Of a DNA stretch of 64,000 nt, positions 46,941 through 56,431 are shown piece by piece. How positions within the stretch are numbered: the stretch's first letter is position 1; each line of letters starts with the position of its first letter. The notes under the pieces are model-generated. The model saw nothing but the letters and a program-made list of their open reading frames with translations, was not told the origin of the DNA and searched no databases. Origin of the DNA: Gemmobacter aquatilis (GTDB lineage Bacteria > Pseudomonadota > Alphaproteobacteria > Rhodobacterales > Rhodobacteraceae); NCBI RefSeq assembly GCF_900110025.1, contig NZ_FOCE01000006.1, forward strand, positions 1-64,000, in the 5' to 3' direction. The translations under genes and the position numbers were made by a program.

Positions 46941-47087
46941 TCAGGGCGGCACATGGATGACCCGATGCAGCGGCATGCAGCGATGCGTGCCTTGCCCCCG
47001 CCGTAACCGCCCCGGCACCACGACCGGCCCGATTGCAGACCGCGCGCGCAACAGCAACAGCAAAACTCCGATCACGATCAACAGCAT
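46941..47087 (-). CDS. Possible small membrane protein, 48 residues
   Basis: The frame starts MLLIVIGVLLLLLRARS, a single hydrophobic helix followed by a basic tail with VVVPGRLRRGQG. AAGGGG lies six bases before the ATG at 47087. No family is recognised. It fills most of the 340-bp gap between pyc and the first tRNA-Gly, which otherwise shows nothing but the pyc terminator. It may be spurious. Confidence 0.35.
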   Translation of the reverse strand: MLLIVIGVLLLLLRARSAIGPVVVPGRLRRGQGTHRCMPLHRVIHVPP

Positions 47088-47246
47088 GGCGGCCCCTTTC
47101 GCATCACTTCACCCGCTCATGCTGCCTGCCAAACCTTAACGCAGGCTTTCCGCCCCTCCCCCGCACGAAAAATTTTTGGTGCGCAGGTGTTTTCCCCTTG
47201 CAGCCACTGCCGCGCTTTTATAAATCCCCGCTCACCGATACGGAGT

Positions 47247-47321
47247 GCGGGCGTAGCTCAGGGGTAGAGCATAACCTTGCCAAGGTTAGGGTCGTGAGTT
47301 CGAATCTCATCGCCCGCTCCA
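47247..47321 (+). tRNA. tRNA-Gly (anticodon GCC), copy 1
   Basis: The acceptor GCGGGCG pairs with CGCCCGC before T73 and an encoded CCA. The anticodon loop is TTGCCAA, the D loop AGGGGTAGAGC and the T loop TTCGAAT. It is 75 nt long. A terminator hairpin follows at 47332-47352. Confidence 0.97.
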
Positions 47322-47331
47322 TCGGACAGAC

Positions 47332-47352
47332 AGGCGCCGCAAGGCGCCTTTT
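47332..47352 (+). terminator. Terminator after tRNA-Gly copy 1
   Basis: The stem aggcgcc (47332-47338) pairs with ggcgcct (47343-47349) around gcaa, followed by T residues to 47352. Confidence 0.78.
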
Positions 47353-47443
47353 GTCATTTTAAGTCCCGCCAAGCCGCTGAAATTTCCTGAAAATTTCCTC
47401 TTGCAGCCCCCCCCGGCTTTGGCTAAAAGCCTTTTCACGGAGT

Positions 47444-47518
47444 GCGGGCGTAGCTCAGGGGTAGAGCATAACCTTGCCAAGGTTAGGGTCGTGAGTTCGA
47501 ATCTCATCGCCCGCTCCA
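47444..47518 (+). tRNA. tRNA-Gly (anticodon GCC), copy 2
   Basis: It is identical in sequence to copy 1. The identity extends a few bases outside the gene (47240-47324 equals 47437-47521), with 197 bp between copies. It has its own terminator, so the copies look independently transcribed. Confidence 0.97.
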
Positions 47519-47526
47519 TCGAAACG

Positions 47527-47549
47527 GGCGGCCTTCGGGCCGCCTTTTT
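47527..47549 (+). terminator. Terminator after tRNA-Gly copy 2
   Basis: The stem ggcggcc (47527-47533) pairs with ggccgcc (47538-47544) around ttcg, followed by five T. Confidence 0.85.
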
Positions 47550-47624
47550 GATTTCCGCCTCACAAACTCGACAATTGACTACCGCTGCGTTGACATTCCG
47601 CCGCAAGATGGCGACGTTTGCGCC

Positions 47625-48476
47625 ATGTCCCGCAGTTTTCTCAACCGCCGCTCGATGATGTCGCTGATGGCCACCGCACTGGTGGCCCCTATTGCGGGTG
47701 CCGCAACGGCGCCGCGGATTGTGGCCACCACGCCCTTGCTGGCCGATTGCGCGCACAGGCTGTGCGGCGCCGTGGTAACCGCGCTGATCCCCGCCGAAAC
47801 TGCCGCGCAGAGCTATCGGGCGAGCCGGGCAGATACGGCCCTGTTGGCGCAGGCCGACCTCGTGCTCTGGCATGGTCCGGGCGTCGAGGCCGAGATGACC
47901 GCGCATCTGACACGGCTGGCGCGCAGCCGCCCCGTTGTGGCACTGGATGCCGCTGACCATTGGCCCGCCCTGGTGCCCACCCACAGGGCAGAGATGGTCC
48001 ACGCTCTTGCCGCCACCCTAGCCGCGCATTTCCCGCAACTGGCGGCGCGCAGCACCGAACAAGCCGCCCAACTTGCCGCCGATCTGTCTGCGCTGGATGC
48101 CCGCTGCGCGGCGCATCTGGCGGCCCCGGTCGCAAACCGGCGACGGCTGCTCACCACCTCGCCCGCACTGGCGGCTTTCGGCGCGGCTTACGGGCTCGAA
48201 CCCGCTGCCCCCCCCAACACCCAAGCAACGTGTCACGCCTTTCTGGCGCAAATGGCGGCATCGGGGGACAGCAAGCTGTTCATCACTGATCCCGATGATG
48301 CGGCGGCGCAAGCCCTCGTCGCTCTGGCGCCGCATCTGACCCGCATTCACCTGCCGCTGAAACAGCCCTTGGCAGACCACCCCGATCTGGCCGAACAAAT
48401 CGCCACAAGCCTGGCCCTACACCTCGCCAGCGCGTCGCAGCCCGAGCGCGCGGAAAGCCTTCCCTCGCGCGCCTGA
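47625..48476 (+). CDS. TroA/ZnuA-like solute-binding protein lacking the metal ligands
   Basis: This 283-residue secreted protein has a signal peptide (basic NRRS, hydrophobic core, cleavage near AGAATA). The fold resembles metal-binding lipoproteins of ABC importers (RIVATTPLLADCAHRL; ADLVLWHGPGVE). Normal members bind Zn or Mn through three His and one Asp/Glu. Here the first site reads AQSY instead of DPHxY (Gln62), the DPHxWLDP block is missing, and the third reads SPALAAFGAAYGL where His is expected. No ABC partner genes are nearby. It may bind another ligand or be decaying. It stands alone between tRNA-Gly and hisB. Confidence 0.7.
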   Translation: MSRSFLNRRSMMSLMATALVAPIAGAATAPRIVATTPLLADCAHRLCGAVVTALIPAETAAQSYRASRADTALLAQADLVLWHGPGVEAEMTAHLTRLARSRPVVALDAADHWPALVPTHRAEMVHALAATLAAHFPQLAARSTEQAAQLAADLSALDARCAAHLAAPVANRRRLLTTSPALAAFGAAYGLEPAAPPNTQATCHAFLAQMAASGDSKLFITDPDDAAAQALVALAPHLTRIHLPLKQPLADHPDLAEQIATSLALHLASASQPERAESLPSRA

Positions 48477-48515
48477 CCGCCCTATAAACCGCGCGAGACA
48501 AACGCGGAGAGCCCC

Positions 48516-49103
48516 ATGCGCAAGGCCGAAATCACCCGCCGCACCGCCGAGACGGATATCAACGTCACGGTGAACCTTGATGGCAGCGGCCGATATGACG
48601 TGAAAACCGGCGTCGGCTTCTTCGACCACATGCTGGATCAACTGGCGCGCCATTCGCTGATCGACATCACTTTGTCCGCCAAGGGCGACCTGCATATCGA
48701 TGACCACCACACGGTCGAGGATTGCGGGATCGCCATCGGTCAGGCGCTGACACAGGCGCTGGCCGACAAGCGCGGCATCCGCCGTTATGGCGAATGCAGC
48801 CTGCCGATGGATGATGCACAAGTGCATTGCGCGCTCGATCTGTCGGGCCGCCCGTTCCTCGTGTGGAATGTACCCTTCCCGACCCAGAAGATCGGCAGTT
48901 TCGATACCGAACTGGTGCGCGAGTTCTTTCAGGCACTGGCCACCCATGGCGGAATCACCCTCCATCTGGATCTGCGGCATGGCGTGAACAGCCACCACAT
49001 TGCCGAAGCCGCCTTCAAGGCCACCGCCCGCGCGCTGCGGCTGGCAGTCGAGGTCGATCCGCGCAAGGCTGATGCCATCCCCTCCACAAAGGGGATGCTG
49101 TAA
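48516..49103 (+). CDS. hisB: Imidazoleglycerol-phosphate dehydratase
   Basis: This 195-residue monofunctional HisB catalyses the sixth step of histidine synthesis. The manganese-binding His clusters [10 protein letters not shown] and HIAEAAFKA are present, with [15 protein letters not shown] at the start. There is no phosphatase fusion, as usual outside enterobacteria. It opens the his cluster and is followed 92 bp later by hisH. Confidence 0.97.
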   Translation: MRKAEITRRTAETDINVTVNLDGSGRYDVKTGVGFFDHMLDQLARHSLIDITLSAKGDLHIDDHHTVEDCGIAIGQALTQALADKRGIRRYGECSLPMDDAQVHCALDLSGRPFLVWNVPFPTQKIGSFDTELVREFFQALATHGGITLHLDLRHGVNSHHIAEAAFKATARALRLAVEVDPRKADAIPSTKGML

Positions 49104-49195
49104 GGCACCGCTCCTTTTCTGTCTGAAATATCCCCGCCGGAGGCTCCCGCAGGCACACGCCGCGCCCCACCCGGCAGAGGTAGAAAGGCCCCCAA

Positions 49196-49834
49196 ATGCT
49201 TACCGTCCTCGTCGATTATGACAGCGGCAACCTGCACTCGGCAGAAAAAGCCTTTCAGCGCATGGCGGCAGAGGTGAATGGCGGCACGATCCTCGTGACC
49301 GACAAGCCCGAAGATGTCGCCCGCGCTGACCGGATCGTGCTGCCCGGCGACGGCGCCTTTCCGGCTTGCCGCCGCGCGCTCGGCGCTTATGGCGGGCTGT
49401 TCGAAGCGATCGAAGACGCCGTGCGCGTCAAGGGTCGCCCGTTCCTCGGCATTTGTGTCGGCATGCAGATGATGGCCAGTTGGGGCCGCGAATACGAAGA
49501 TACGCCCGGTTTTGACTGGATCTCTGGCGAGGTGACGCGCATCACCCCCACCGATCCGCATCTGAAAGTGCCGCATATGGGCTGGAACGATCTGGTGATC
49601 GACCATGACCACCCGGTGCTGGCGGGGATCAAGACCGGCGATCACGCCTATTTCGTCCACTCCTATGCCTTCCGCGTCGCCAACTTGGCCGAACGTCTGG
49701 CGCATGTCGATTATGCGGGTGACATCACCGCAATCATCGGCACTGAAAACATGGTCGGCACCCAGTTCCACCCCGAAAAATCGCAGGCCACCGGGTTGCG
49801 GCTGATCGGCAATTTCCTGCGCTGGAAGCCTTGA
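49196..49834 (+). CDS. hisH: Imidazole glycerol phosphate synthase subunit HisH
   Basis: This 212-residue class I glutamine amidotransferase supplies ammonia to HisF. The nucleophile is in GICVGMQMM (Cys), with His and Glu of the triad in [10 protein letters not shown]. The stop codon overlaps the ATG of the glutaminase gene by one base, so the two are coupled. Its partner hisF lies about 3 kb further on. Confidence 0.96.
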   Translation: MLTVLVDYDSGNLHSAEKAFQRMAAEVNGGTILVTDKPEDVARADRIVLPGDGAFPACRRALGAYGGLFEAIEDAVRVKGRPFLGICVGMQMMASWGREYEDTPGFDWISGEVTRITPTDPHLKVPHMGWNDLVIDHDHPVLAGIKTGDHAYFVHSYAFRVANLAERLAHVDYAGDITAIIGTENMVGTQFHPEKSQATGLRLIGNFLRWKP

Positions 49835-50745
49835 TGGATCTGGCGGCGATCCTGACGCGGATCGGCGCCGAAATGCAGGCGGCCCCCGACCGGGGCCGCG
49901 TTGCCGATTACATCCCCGAACTGGCCCGCGTCTCGCCCGATCATTTCGCCATGGCGATCTGCACGGCTGAAGGCGAAACCTTCACCACCGGCGAGGCGGA
50001 AACGCCCTTCTCCATCCAGTCCATCTCCAAGGTCTTTACCTTGGCACTGGCGCTGGGGCGCCTGGGCGATCAACTCTGGACCCGGGTCGGGCGTGAACCT
50101 TCTGGGCTGGCCTTCAACTCGATCCTGCAACTGGAACATGAAAACGGCATCCCGCGCAACCCGTTCATCAACGCGGGCGCGCTGGTAGTGACCGATGCCA
50201 TTCTGGCCGGCCACAAACCACGCGAGGTGCTGGGTGAACTGCTGCGCTTTCTGCGCGAGGCAGCAGGTGAGGACGATATCCACATCAACCGCGCCGTCGC
50301 CGCCTCGGAACAGGCAACGGGGCACCGCAATCTGGCGCTGGCGCATTTCATGGCCGCGCAGGGCAACCTGCTTCACGCGCCCGAACTGACCTGCGGCACC
50401 TATTTCCACCAATGCGCCATCGAGATGAGCACAAGGCAACTTGCCCGCGCCGGGCGGTTTCTGATGAACGCACCGGGCCTGCCGCGAATGCTCGGCGCGG
50501 CGCGGGTGCGGCGGATCAATGCGCTGATGATGACCTGCGGCCATTACGACGGATCGGGCGAATTCGCCTATCGGGTGGGCCTGCCCGGCAAGTCCGGCGT
50601 GGGTGGCGGGATACTGGTCATCGCCCCGGGCCGCGCCGCAATCGCGGTCTGGTCACCGGGGCTGAACGCACAGGGCAACTCGCAACTCGGCACGCTGGCG
50701 GTGGAACGGCTGGCCCGCGCCACCGGCTGGTCGGTATTCGGCTAA
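49834..50745 (+). CDS. glsA: Glutaminase A
   Basis: This 303-residue serine-dependent glutaminase converts glutamine to glutamate and ammonia. The active-site SxxK is in [20 protein letters not shown] and the C-terminal GKSGVGGGI are conserved. It is translationally coupled to hisH (TGATG). This gene is not a normal member of the his pathway. Its placement beside a glutamine amidotransferase gene is curious but probably reflects insertion into the cluster. Confidence 0.94.
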   Translation: MDLAAILTRIGAEMQAAPDRGRVADYIPELARVSPDHFAMAICTAEGETFTTGEAETPFSIQSISKVFTLALALGRLGDQLWTRVGREPSGLAFNSILQLEHENGIPRNPFINAGALVVTDAILAGHKPREVLGELLRFLREAAGEDDIHINRAVAASEQATGHRNLALAHFMAAQGNLLHAPELTCGTYFHQCAIEMSTRQLARAGRFLMNAPGLPRMLGAARVRRINALMMTCGHYDGSGEFAYRVGLPGKSGVGGGILVIAPGRAAIAVWSPGLNAQGNSQLGTLAVERLARATGWSVFG

Positions 50746-51511
50746 CCCCTGCCCCGCCGCACTACCGCCCATAGTCCCTGCGAGACCAGAGCAAAGCCAC
50801 TGAAATGCTGAAGTTCCAGCCGCTCGCCAAGCACCAGCGCACCCAAAGCCGCAGCACTGACCGGGATCAGAAAGGTCACCAGCAGCAAATTTACCGCCCC
50901 GACCGAAGCCAGCAGCCGGAAATACAGCGCATAAGCGAGGCCAGTGGACAGATCCGCGATCCCCAGCACCGTCAGAAGGGGACCGGCACCCGGCGCAGGC
51001 AGGCGCCACGGTCGATCCACCAGCAGCCACAGCGGCAGCAGCAGCGCTGTCGCAGCACCACCTGCGCGAACGCCGCCTGCAAGGGCAGAACCCCCATGCT
51101 GCGGAACCGTCGGCCAGCGCATAGGACAGCGCAGCCCCCAGACAAGCCAACATGGCTGGAAGCGCCCCCGCTCCGCCCTAGGCCATCACCACCACCCCGA
51201 ACAACGGCGTCATGGCATTCAGGATGGCCGCAAGGCTGCCGCTGATCTCGCCAGCGCCAAGGCAAACAGGCTGAACGGCACGGCACTGTTCAACACCCCC
51301 ATCACCGCCAGCGCCCGCCAGATGCGCCCCCGCGCGGCAGCGCCTCCCCCACGATCCGCAACATGGCCAGCAGGAACAGCGCCCCAGCGCCACCCGGCCA
51401 AGCACCACCGAAAGCGCAGGCATACCCTGCAACGCACCTTCCATAAAAAAAGAACGATCCGCCCCACAAGATGGAAAGGGCGATCAGGCGGGTCCAGTCT
51501 GACGCAGACAT
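50742..51511 (-). pseudogene. DMT-superfamily (EamA) transporter remnant
   Basis: The N-terminus [20 protein letters not shown] at 51511 and downstream pieces such as GVLNSAVPFSLFALALA, AAILNAMTPLFGVVVMA and GIADLSTGLAYALYFRLLASV are EamA transporter segments. They lie in at least four different frames along the expected 260-residue length. A stop codon follows the VVVMA segment. The gene is dead; it is convergent with glsA and overlaps its stop codon by four bases. Confidence 0.88.
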
Positions 51512-51589
51512 GCACAGTTCCTTTTTGCGCAACCGTGCCAGAACCGGGCCGCGCGGCGCGACCCGGTTCCTGCTGTTTTGCCCGCAGCG

Positions 51590-51979
51590 CTACTTCACCC
51601 GCGTCCAGGTGCCGCCATCGCGGCAGATGCCCAGCACGCAGCCCTTCACAGCCAACCCGTTGCCCGAAAGCTGCATCTTGGAACTGTAGGTCTTGTCACG
51701 ATCCGGCGACCAGATCTTGCCGCTGTCATAGGCCCCGTTGCCCTGCGCGACCATGTCCCAGACGATGCGCTTGCCGGTGTTCGGGCTGTCGATCTGCTTG
51801 CCAGACCCATCAAAAGCCTTGATCAGCGTGCCACAGAAGGCCGCGCCGCAGGGCTTGATCTCCACCTGCCCGTAACGCCCGTTGTCATCGGGCGTGGTCT
51901 TCCAGATTCCTTCCACCGGATCGGCCAGCACCGCCCCGGCCGCACAGACCAGCGCGGCCGCCATCAGAAACATCTTCAT
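51590..51979 (-). CDS. DUF2147-family secreted protein
   Basis: This 129-residue protein has a signal peptide ([19 protein letters not shown]) and the DUF2147 pattern [22 protein letters not shown], ending [19 protein letters not shown]2147 proteins are small periplasmic lipocalin-like barrels of unknown ligand. It lies inside the his cluster in opposite direction, a position also seen in relatives. Its Shine-Dalgarno sequence (minus strand of 51985-51993) is GGGAGGAGG, unusually long and exactly complementary to the CCUCCUCCC loops of the cuckoo RNAs. Confidence 0.88.
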   Translation of the reverse strand: MKMFLMAAALVCAAGAVLADPVEGIWKTTPDDNGRYGQVEIKPCGAAFCGTLIKAFDGSGKQIDSPNTGKRIVWDMVAQGNGAYDSGKIWSPDRDKTYSSKMQLSGNGLAVKGCVLGICRDGGTWTRVK

Positions 51980-52108
51980 GGGTTCCTCCTCCCTATACTG
52001 CGCAGAGTTTCGGCATGCCCCCCGGATTCCCGCAAGCGTGACGTTGCGGCTCTTGCCCCGCGCCTGCCCGCATGCGAAACCGCGCCCGAGTTGACACGGA
52101 GCCCGGCC

Positions 52109-52828
52109 ATGATCCTCTACCCCGCCATCGACCTGAAAGACGGCAAATGCGTGCGCCTGCTGCGCGGCGTAATGTCTGCCGCCACCGTGTTCGGCGACGA
52201 TCCGGCGGCACAGGCCGCGAAGTTCGAGGCGGCGGGTTGCACATGGCTCCATCTCGTCGATCTGAACGGCGCCTTCGCGGGCGCGCCGGTGAACGGCGCG
52301 GCGGTGGAGGCGATCCTCGCCCGCTGCAGCGTGCCCGCACAACTGGGCGGCGGCATCCGTGACATGGCCACCATCGAGATGTGGCTGTCGCGTGGCCTCG
52401 CCCGCGTCATCCTTGGCACCATTGCCGTGGAAAACCCCGATCTGGTGCGCGAAGCGGCGCGCGCCTTCCCCGGGAAGGTCGCCGTCGGCATCGACGCGCG
52501 CAAGGGCTTTGTCGCCACCAAGGGCTGGGCCGAGGAGACCACCGTGCAGGTCACCGACCTCGCTCGCAGCTTTGAAGACGCAGGTGTTGCCGCGATCATC
52601 TATACCGACATCGACCGTGACGGCGCCATGCAGGGCCCGAATATCGAAGCGACCGAGGCACTCGCCCGCGCCGTTTCGATCCCGGTCATCGCCTCTGGTG
52701 GCGTCTCCCGCATGGAAGACCTGATCGCGCTGCGCGATACCGGCGTGATTGCCGGCGCCATTTCGGGCCGTGCCCTCTATGACGGCGCGATTGACCTTAC
52801 AGCCGCCCTTCAGGCGCTCCGCTCCTGA
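52109..52828 (+). CDS. hisA: Phosphoribosylformimino-5-aminoimidazole carboxamide ribotide isomerase
   Basis: This 239-residue TIM barrel starts [20 protein letters not shown] and has the catalytic Asp residues in AIDLKDG and YTDIDRDGA, with two half-barrel phosphate sites. GGAG lies eight bases before ATG 52109. The frame is open upstream to 51578, but that part is antisense to the DUF2147 gene. Confidence 0.97.
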   Translation: MILYPAIDLKDGKCVRLLRGVMSAATVFGDDPAAQAAKFEAAGCTWLHLVDLNGAFAGAPVNGAAVEAILARCSVPAQLGGGIRDMATIEMWLSRGLARVILGTIAVENPDLVREAARAFPGKVAVGIDARKGFVATKGWAEETTVQVTDLARSFEDAGVAAIIYTDIDRDGAMQGPNIEATEALARAVSIPVIASGGVSRMEDLIALRDTGVIAGAISGRALYDGAIDLTAALQALRS

Positions 52829-52926
52829 CCCTTTTCTGTTCGAAAATATCCTCGGGGGTGAGGCCGCAGGCCGAGGGGGCAGACAGCCCCCTTCCCCACG
52901 CTGCCGCCCCGCGCTAAGGTTCGACC

Positions 52927-53688
52927 ATGCTGAAAACCCGCATCATCCCCTGCCTCGATGTCGCCGATGGCCGCGTGGTCAAGGGCGTCAACTTCGTGAA
53001 CCTGATCGACGCCGGCGACCCGGTCGAGGCCGCCAAGGCCTATGACGCAGCAGGTGCAGACGAACTCACCTTCCTCGATATCCATGCCACGCATGAAAAT
53101 CGCGGCACCATGTTCGATCTGGTCACCCGCACCGCCGAACAATGCTTCATGCCACTCACCGTGGGCGGCGGGGTGCGCACGCATCACGATGTGCGGGCGC
53201 TGCTGCTGGCGGGGGCCGACAAGGTGTCCTTCAACTCCGCCGCCGTCGCCAATCCCGATGTGGTGGCCGAAGCCGCCGACCGTTTCGGCAGCCAGTGCAT
53301 CGTGGTGGCCATCGACGCGAAAACCGTCAGCCCCGGCAAATGGGAGATCTTCACCCATGGCGGGCGCAAATCCACCGGCATCGACGCGGTGGAATTTGCG
53401 CGCACTGTAGCCACGAAAGGCGCGGGCGAGATCCTGCTCACCTCGATGGACCGCGACGGCACCAAGGGCGGTTACAACCTCGCCTTGACCCGCGCCATCG
53501 CGGATGCGGTGTCAATCCCGGTGATCGCAAGCGGAGGCGTCGGTACCCTCGACCACCTCGTGGAGGGCGTGACCGAAGGCCATGCCAGCGCCGTTCTGGC
53601 CGCCTCCATCTTCCATTTCGGCACCTATACGATTGGCGAGGCCAAGGCCCATATGGCTGCGGCAGGCATCCCGGTGAGACTGACATGA
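52927..53688 (+). CDS. hisF: Imidazole glycerol phosphate synthase subunit HisF
   Basis: This 253-residue cyclase has catalytic Asp11 ([15 protein letters not shown]) and Asp130-equivalent (VVAIDAKTV), and [12 protein letters not shown]. It uses ammonia from HisH to form imidazole glycerol phosphate and AICAR. It overlaps hisE by four bases. Confidence 0.97.
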   Translation: MLKTRIIPCLDVADGRVVKGVNFVNLIDAGDPVEAAKAYDAAGADELTFLDIHATHENRGTMFDLVTRTAEQCFMPLTVGGGVRTHHDVRALLLAGADKVSFNSAAVANPDVVAEAADRFGSQCIVVAIDAKTVSPGKWEIFTHGGRKSTGIDAVEFARTVATKGAGEILLTSMDRDGTKGGYNLALTRAIADAVSIPVIASGGVGTLDHLVEGVTEGHASAVLAASIFHFGTYTIGEAKAHMAAAGIPVRLT

Positions 53689-53996
53689 GCGTGATCCACG
53701 ATCTGGCCGCCACTGTTTTGTCACGGCGGGGCGCCGACCCCGAGTCGAGCTGGACAGCCAAACTGTTCGCCAAAGGCCCAGAGAAATGCGCCGAGAAATT
53801 CGGTGAAGAGGCTATCGAGGCTATCATCGAAGCTGTGAAGGGTGATCGGGCCAAACTGACGGCAGAGGCCGCGGATGTGCTGTATCACCTGCTGGTGATG
53901 CTGGCGGCGCGGGATGTAACGCTGGCAGAGGTCGAGGCGGAACTGGCGCGACGCGAGGGTGTTTCGGGGCTGACCGAAAAGGCCGCGCGGGGCTGA
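53685..53996 (+). CDS. hisE: Phosphoribosyl-ATP pyrophosphatase
   Basis: This 103-residue all-helical MazG-like enzyme catalyses step two of histidine synthesis. The metal-binding pattern [14 protein letters not shown] and [13 protein letters not shown] is clear. It is the last gene of the his cluster (ATGA overlap with hisF). Confidence 0.96.
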   Translation: MSVIHDLAATVLSRRGADPESSWTAKLFAKGPEKCAEKFGEEAIEAIIEAVKGDRAKLTAEAADVLYHLLVMLAARDVTLAEVEAELARREGVSGLTEKAARG

Positions 53997-54070
53997 ACCT
54001 GCGCACGGACAGGTGGGTCGTGAAGGGGGCGCTGCGCGCGTCTCCAGCGGAGTATTTTCTGGGTTGAAGA

Positions 54071-54490
54071 TCAGAGCCCGAGGCGCGGCATCTCGATCGC
54101 CGGGCAGCGGTTCTGCACGACGGTGATGCCCCGCGCCTCGGCCGCAGCCGCGGCTTCGGGGCTTTGTACGCCAAGTTGCATCCAGACGGTTTTCAGATGC
54201 GGCAAAGCGGCCAGCCCCTCGGCCACTACTCCGGGCACCTCCTCCGAACGGCGGAAAATGTCTATCATGTCCACCGGCTCGAAAATATCAGCGAGCGAAG
54301 CGCGCACGGTTTCGCCCAGCGCCTGCTGCCCCGCCTGCCCGGGATTGACCGGAATCACCCGATAGCCCCGCGCCTTGAGAAAGGCCGCAACGCGGTGGCT
54401 GGGCCGGTCCGCCTTCGGCGACCAACCGACAAGGGCGATTACGCGCGTGGTGGTCAGGATCTGGCGCAGGGCGTCATCGGTCTGGGACAT
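54071..54490 (-). CDS. CoA-binding domain protein (YccU-like)
   Basis: This 139-residue Rossmann-fold protein has VIALVGWSPKADRPSHRVA at the nucleotide loop and FRRSEEVPGVVAEGL further on, the pattern of YccU/DUF CoA_binding proteins. These bind CoA but have no settled function. It faces away from hisE (convergent) with a short gap. Confidence 0.88.
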   Translation of the reverse strand: MSQTDDALRQILTTTRVIALVGWSPKADRPSHRVAAFLKARGYRVIPVNPGQAGQQALGETVRASLADIFEPVDMIDIFRRSEEVPGVVAEGLAALPHLKTVWMQLGVQSPEAAAAAEARGITVVQNRCPAIEMPRLGL

Positions 54491-54504
54491 GGCGGGCCTT
54501 TCAA

Positions 54505-54534
54505 CAAAAAAAGCGCCCGGGAAAACCCGGGCGC
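54505..54534 (-). terminator. Intrinsic terminator of rlmB
   Basis: The stem gcgcccggg (54513-54521) pairs perfectly with cccgggcgc (54526-54534) around aaaa. On the minus strand it is followed by a run of seven T (54506-54512). It lies 120 bp after the rlmB stop codon and just upstream of the CoA-binding protein gene, insulating it. Confidence 0.9.
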
Positions 54535-54652
54535 AAGGCGTGGAACGAGGGACAGTAACAAGGAAGGTGCGGGGGTTCCGGACCCGCTCTTCATACCTGT
54601 CATATGGGGATCCCCTGAAACCGTTAAAGGCATGGTCGCAAAACTGTGAAGC

Positions 54653-55441
54653 TCAGCGCTGCGAAACGGCATAAAGCGCTACGGCAGCGGCATTGGACAC
54701 GTTGAGCGAGCCGAACTCCCCGCCAAAGGGGATGCGCACCAGCCGGTCGCAGGTCTCACGCGTTTTTTCGCGCAGGCCTGGCCCCTCGGCCCCCATCACC
54801 AAGCCGATGGGCCGGGTGCCCGCTTCGACCACCGCCTGCGCGATGGTCGTTTCAGCCGCCCCATCCAAGCCAAGCAGCACATAGCCCATCGCCTTAAGCT
54901 CTTCCATCGCATCGGCCAGATTAACGACGCGAAGATAGGGCTGACGTTCCAACGCGCCGCTGGCGGTCTTGGCCAGAGCACCGGTTTCAGGTGCCGAATT
55001 GCGCTGGGTGCCAATGACGGCGCGCGCCCCGAACACCTCGGCCGAGCGCAGGACGGCGCCCACGTTATGCGGATCAGTCACACGGTCCAGCAGAACAACG
55101 AGCGGCGCGCCCTTGCCGTCGATACAGACATCGGCCAGCGAGCCCCAATGCAGCGGCTTCACCTCCAGCGCGGCGCCCTGATGCACCGAGCCTTCGTCGA
55201 TCGGCACACTGAACTTGCGCGGATCGACGATTTCGGGTTCGATCCCGGCCTGCGCCACGGCATCGGCCAGCTTGTCAAAGGCGTTTTTCGTCACCACAAG
55301 CCGCAGCTTGATACGCGCCGGATTGACCAGTGCGTCACGCACCGCGTGTAGCCCGAACAGCCAGACGGTTTCTGCGGCCGCCGCGCGTTTCGTCCGCTCC
55401 TTGTCGATCACCCAAGCCGGTTTCGTAGTGCCGCCCGCCAT
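54653..55441 (-). CDS. rlmB: 23S rRNA (guanosine(2251)-2'-O)-methyltransferase
   Basis: This 262-residue SpoU-family methyltransferase has an N-terminal L30e-like substrate domain (VWLFGLHAVRDALVN) and a C-terminal knotted domain with LLDRVTDPHNVGAVLRSAE, IGLVMGAEGPGL and SLNVSNAAAVALY. It modifies G2251 in the peptidyl-transferase P loop. ATG 55441 has GAGGAAG nine bases upstream; the frame runs open up to 55645 only because it crosses the tRNA on the other strand. Confidence 0.94.
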   Translation of the reverse strand: MAGGTTKPAWVIDKERTKRAAAAETVWLFGLHAVRDALVNPARIKLRLVVTKNAFDKLADAVAQAGIEPEIVDPRKFSVPIDEGSVHQGAALEVKPLHWGSLADVCIDGKGAPLVVLLDRVTDPHNVGAVLRSAEVFGARAVIGTQRNSAPETGALAKTASGALERQPYLRVVNLADAMEELKAMGYVLLGLDGAAETTIAQAVVEAGTRPIGLVMGAEGPGLREKTRETCDRLVRIPFGGEFGSLNVSNAAAVALYAVSQR

Positions 55442-55560
55442 TTCCGCTTCCTCTTTTTGATGGCGCGGACAATGCGCCGGGCGGGCCGAGGCGTGCAAGC
55501 GAAAAACCTTCACTTTCGGCCTTGACGCCCCCCGCCCCCTTGGATACATCCGCCGCCAGT

Positions 55561-55644
55561 GGGCGACGTGCTGCAAGGTGCGGCAGCGGACTGTAACTCC
55601 GCCGAGGCGACTCGTGCCTGGTTCGATTCCAGGGTCGCCCACCA
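55561..55644 (+). tRNA. tRNA-Tyr-like (anticodon GTA), unusual core
   Basis: The acceptor GGGCGAC pairs fully with GTCGCCC, followed by A73 and CCA. The anticodon stem GCGGA/TCCGC encloses CTGTAAC (GTA). A variable arm CGAG-GCGA-CTCG as in bacterial tRNA-Tyr and a regular T arm (CCTGG-TTCGATT-CCAGG) follow. The core departs from rule: position 8 reads G rather than U and position 14 reads C rather than A if the D stem is GCTG/CGGC. The tRNA starts two bases after ccagt, upstream of cmk. Confidence 0.85.
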
Positions 55645-55773
55645 TCTGCTTGAATAATTTGCTATTTCAGGACTTTGTATCCACTCGGTCCGTCCTTGTG
55701 CTGCAAGCCGCGTGACAGGCCCTGACGCAAAGGGCATAGAGACCGCGCGGCGCGGGTTGGCAAAGAGGGCGGC

Positions 55774-56367
55774 ATGATCTTCACTGTGGCGATTGATGGG
55801 CCAGCTGCGGCGGGCAAGGGCACGATCAGTCGCGCGGTGGCGGCTCGGTTCGGCTTTGCCCATCTGGATACGGGCGCACTTTATCGGGCCGTGGGCGTGA
55901 AGGGGGGCGATCCGATTGCCGTAGCCCGCAGCCTGAACGCGACCGATCTGGCCCATCCTGGCCTGCGCAGCCTGGAGGCCGGTCAAGCGGCAAGCCGCGT
56001 GGCAGTCATCCCCGAGGTTCGCGCAGCGTTGCTGGATTTCCAGCGCAGCTTTGCGCGACAGCCAGGGGGGGCGGTGCTGGACGGACGCGACATCGGCACG
56101 GTGATCTGCCCGGAGGCCGAGGTAAAACTCTTCATTACTGCCCGCCCCGAGATTCGCGCCCATCGCCGCTGGCTGGAAGTGGGGGGCGACGCAGCGCAGG
56201 TGTTGACCGAGGTGAAGGAGCGCGATGCACGCGACATGTCCCGTGCCGATGCGCCGCTGAAGCCTGCGACAGATGCGATTCGCATCGACACGTCAGACCT
56301 GAGCAGCGAGCAAGCCATTGCCGCAGCCATTGCCGAGATCGACCGCAGGCTGAACACCACAGGCTGA
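55774..56367 (+). CDS. cmk: Cytidylate kinase
   Basis: This 197-residue kinase phosphorylates CMP and dCMP. The P-loop is [17 protein letters not shown], followed by [14 protein letters not shown] and [25 protein letters not shown] contains the conserved lid arginines. It is slightly shorter than most (about 205-230), from a compact NMP-binding insert. No overlap with neighbours. Confidence 0.95.
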   Translation: MIFTVAIDGPAAAGKGTISRAVAARFGFAHLDTGALYRAVGVKGGDPIAVARSLNATDLAHPGLRSLEAGQAASRVAVIPEVRAALLDFQRSFARQPGGAVLDGRDIGTVICPEAEVKLFITARPEIRAHRRWLEVGGDAAQVLTEVKERDARDMSRADAPLKPATDAIRIDTSDLSSEQAIAAAIAEIDRRLNTTG

Positions 56368-56431
56368 CACAAGCAGCGTGGCGCTTGCCTTGCGTTCTCT
56401 TCACACCCGCATACTAGGGTCGCGACGCATC

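Noticed and set aside
51578-52108. Long upstream extension of hisA
   Set aside because: It lies antisense to the DUF2147 gene, and hisA has a proper ribosome site and family start at 52109.
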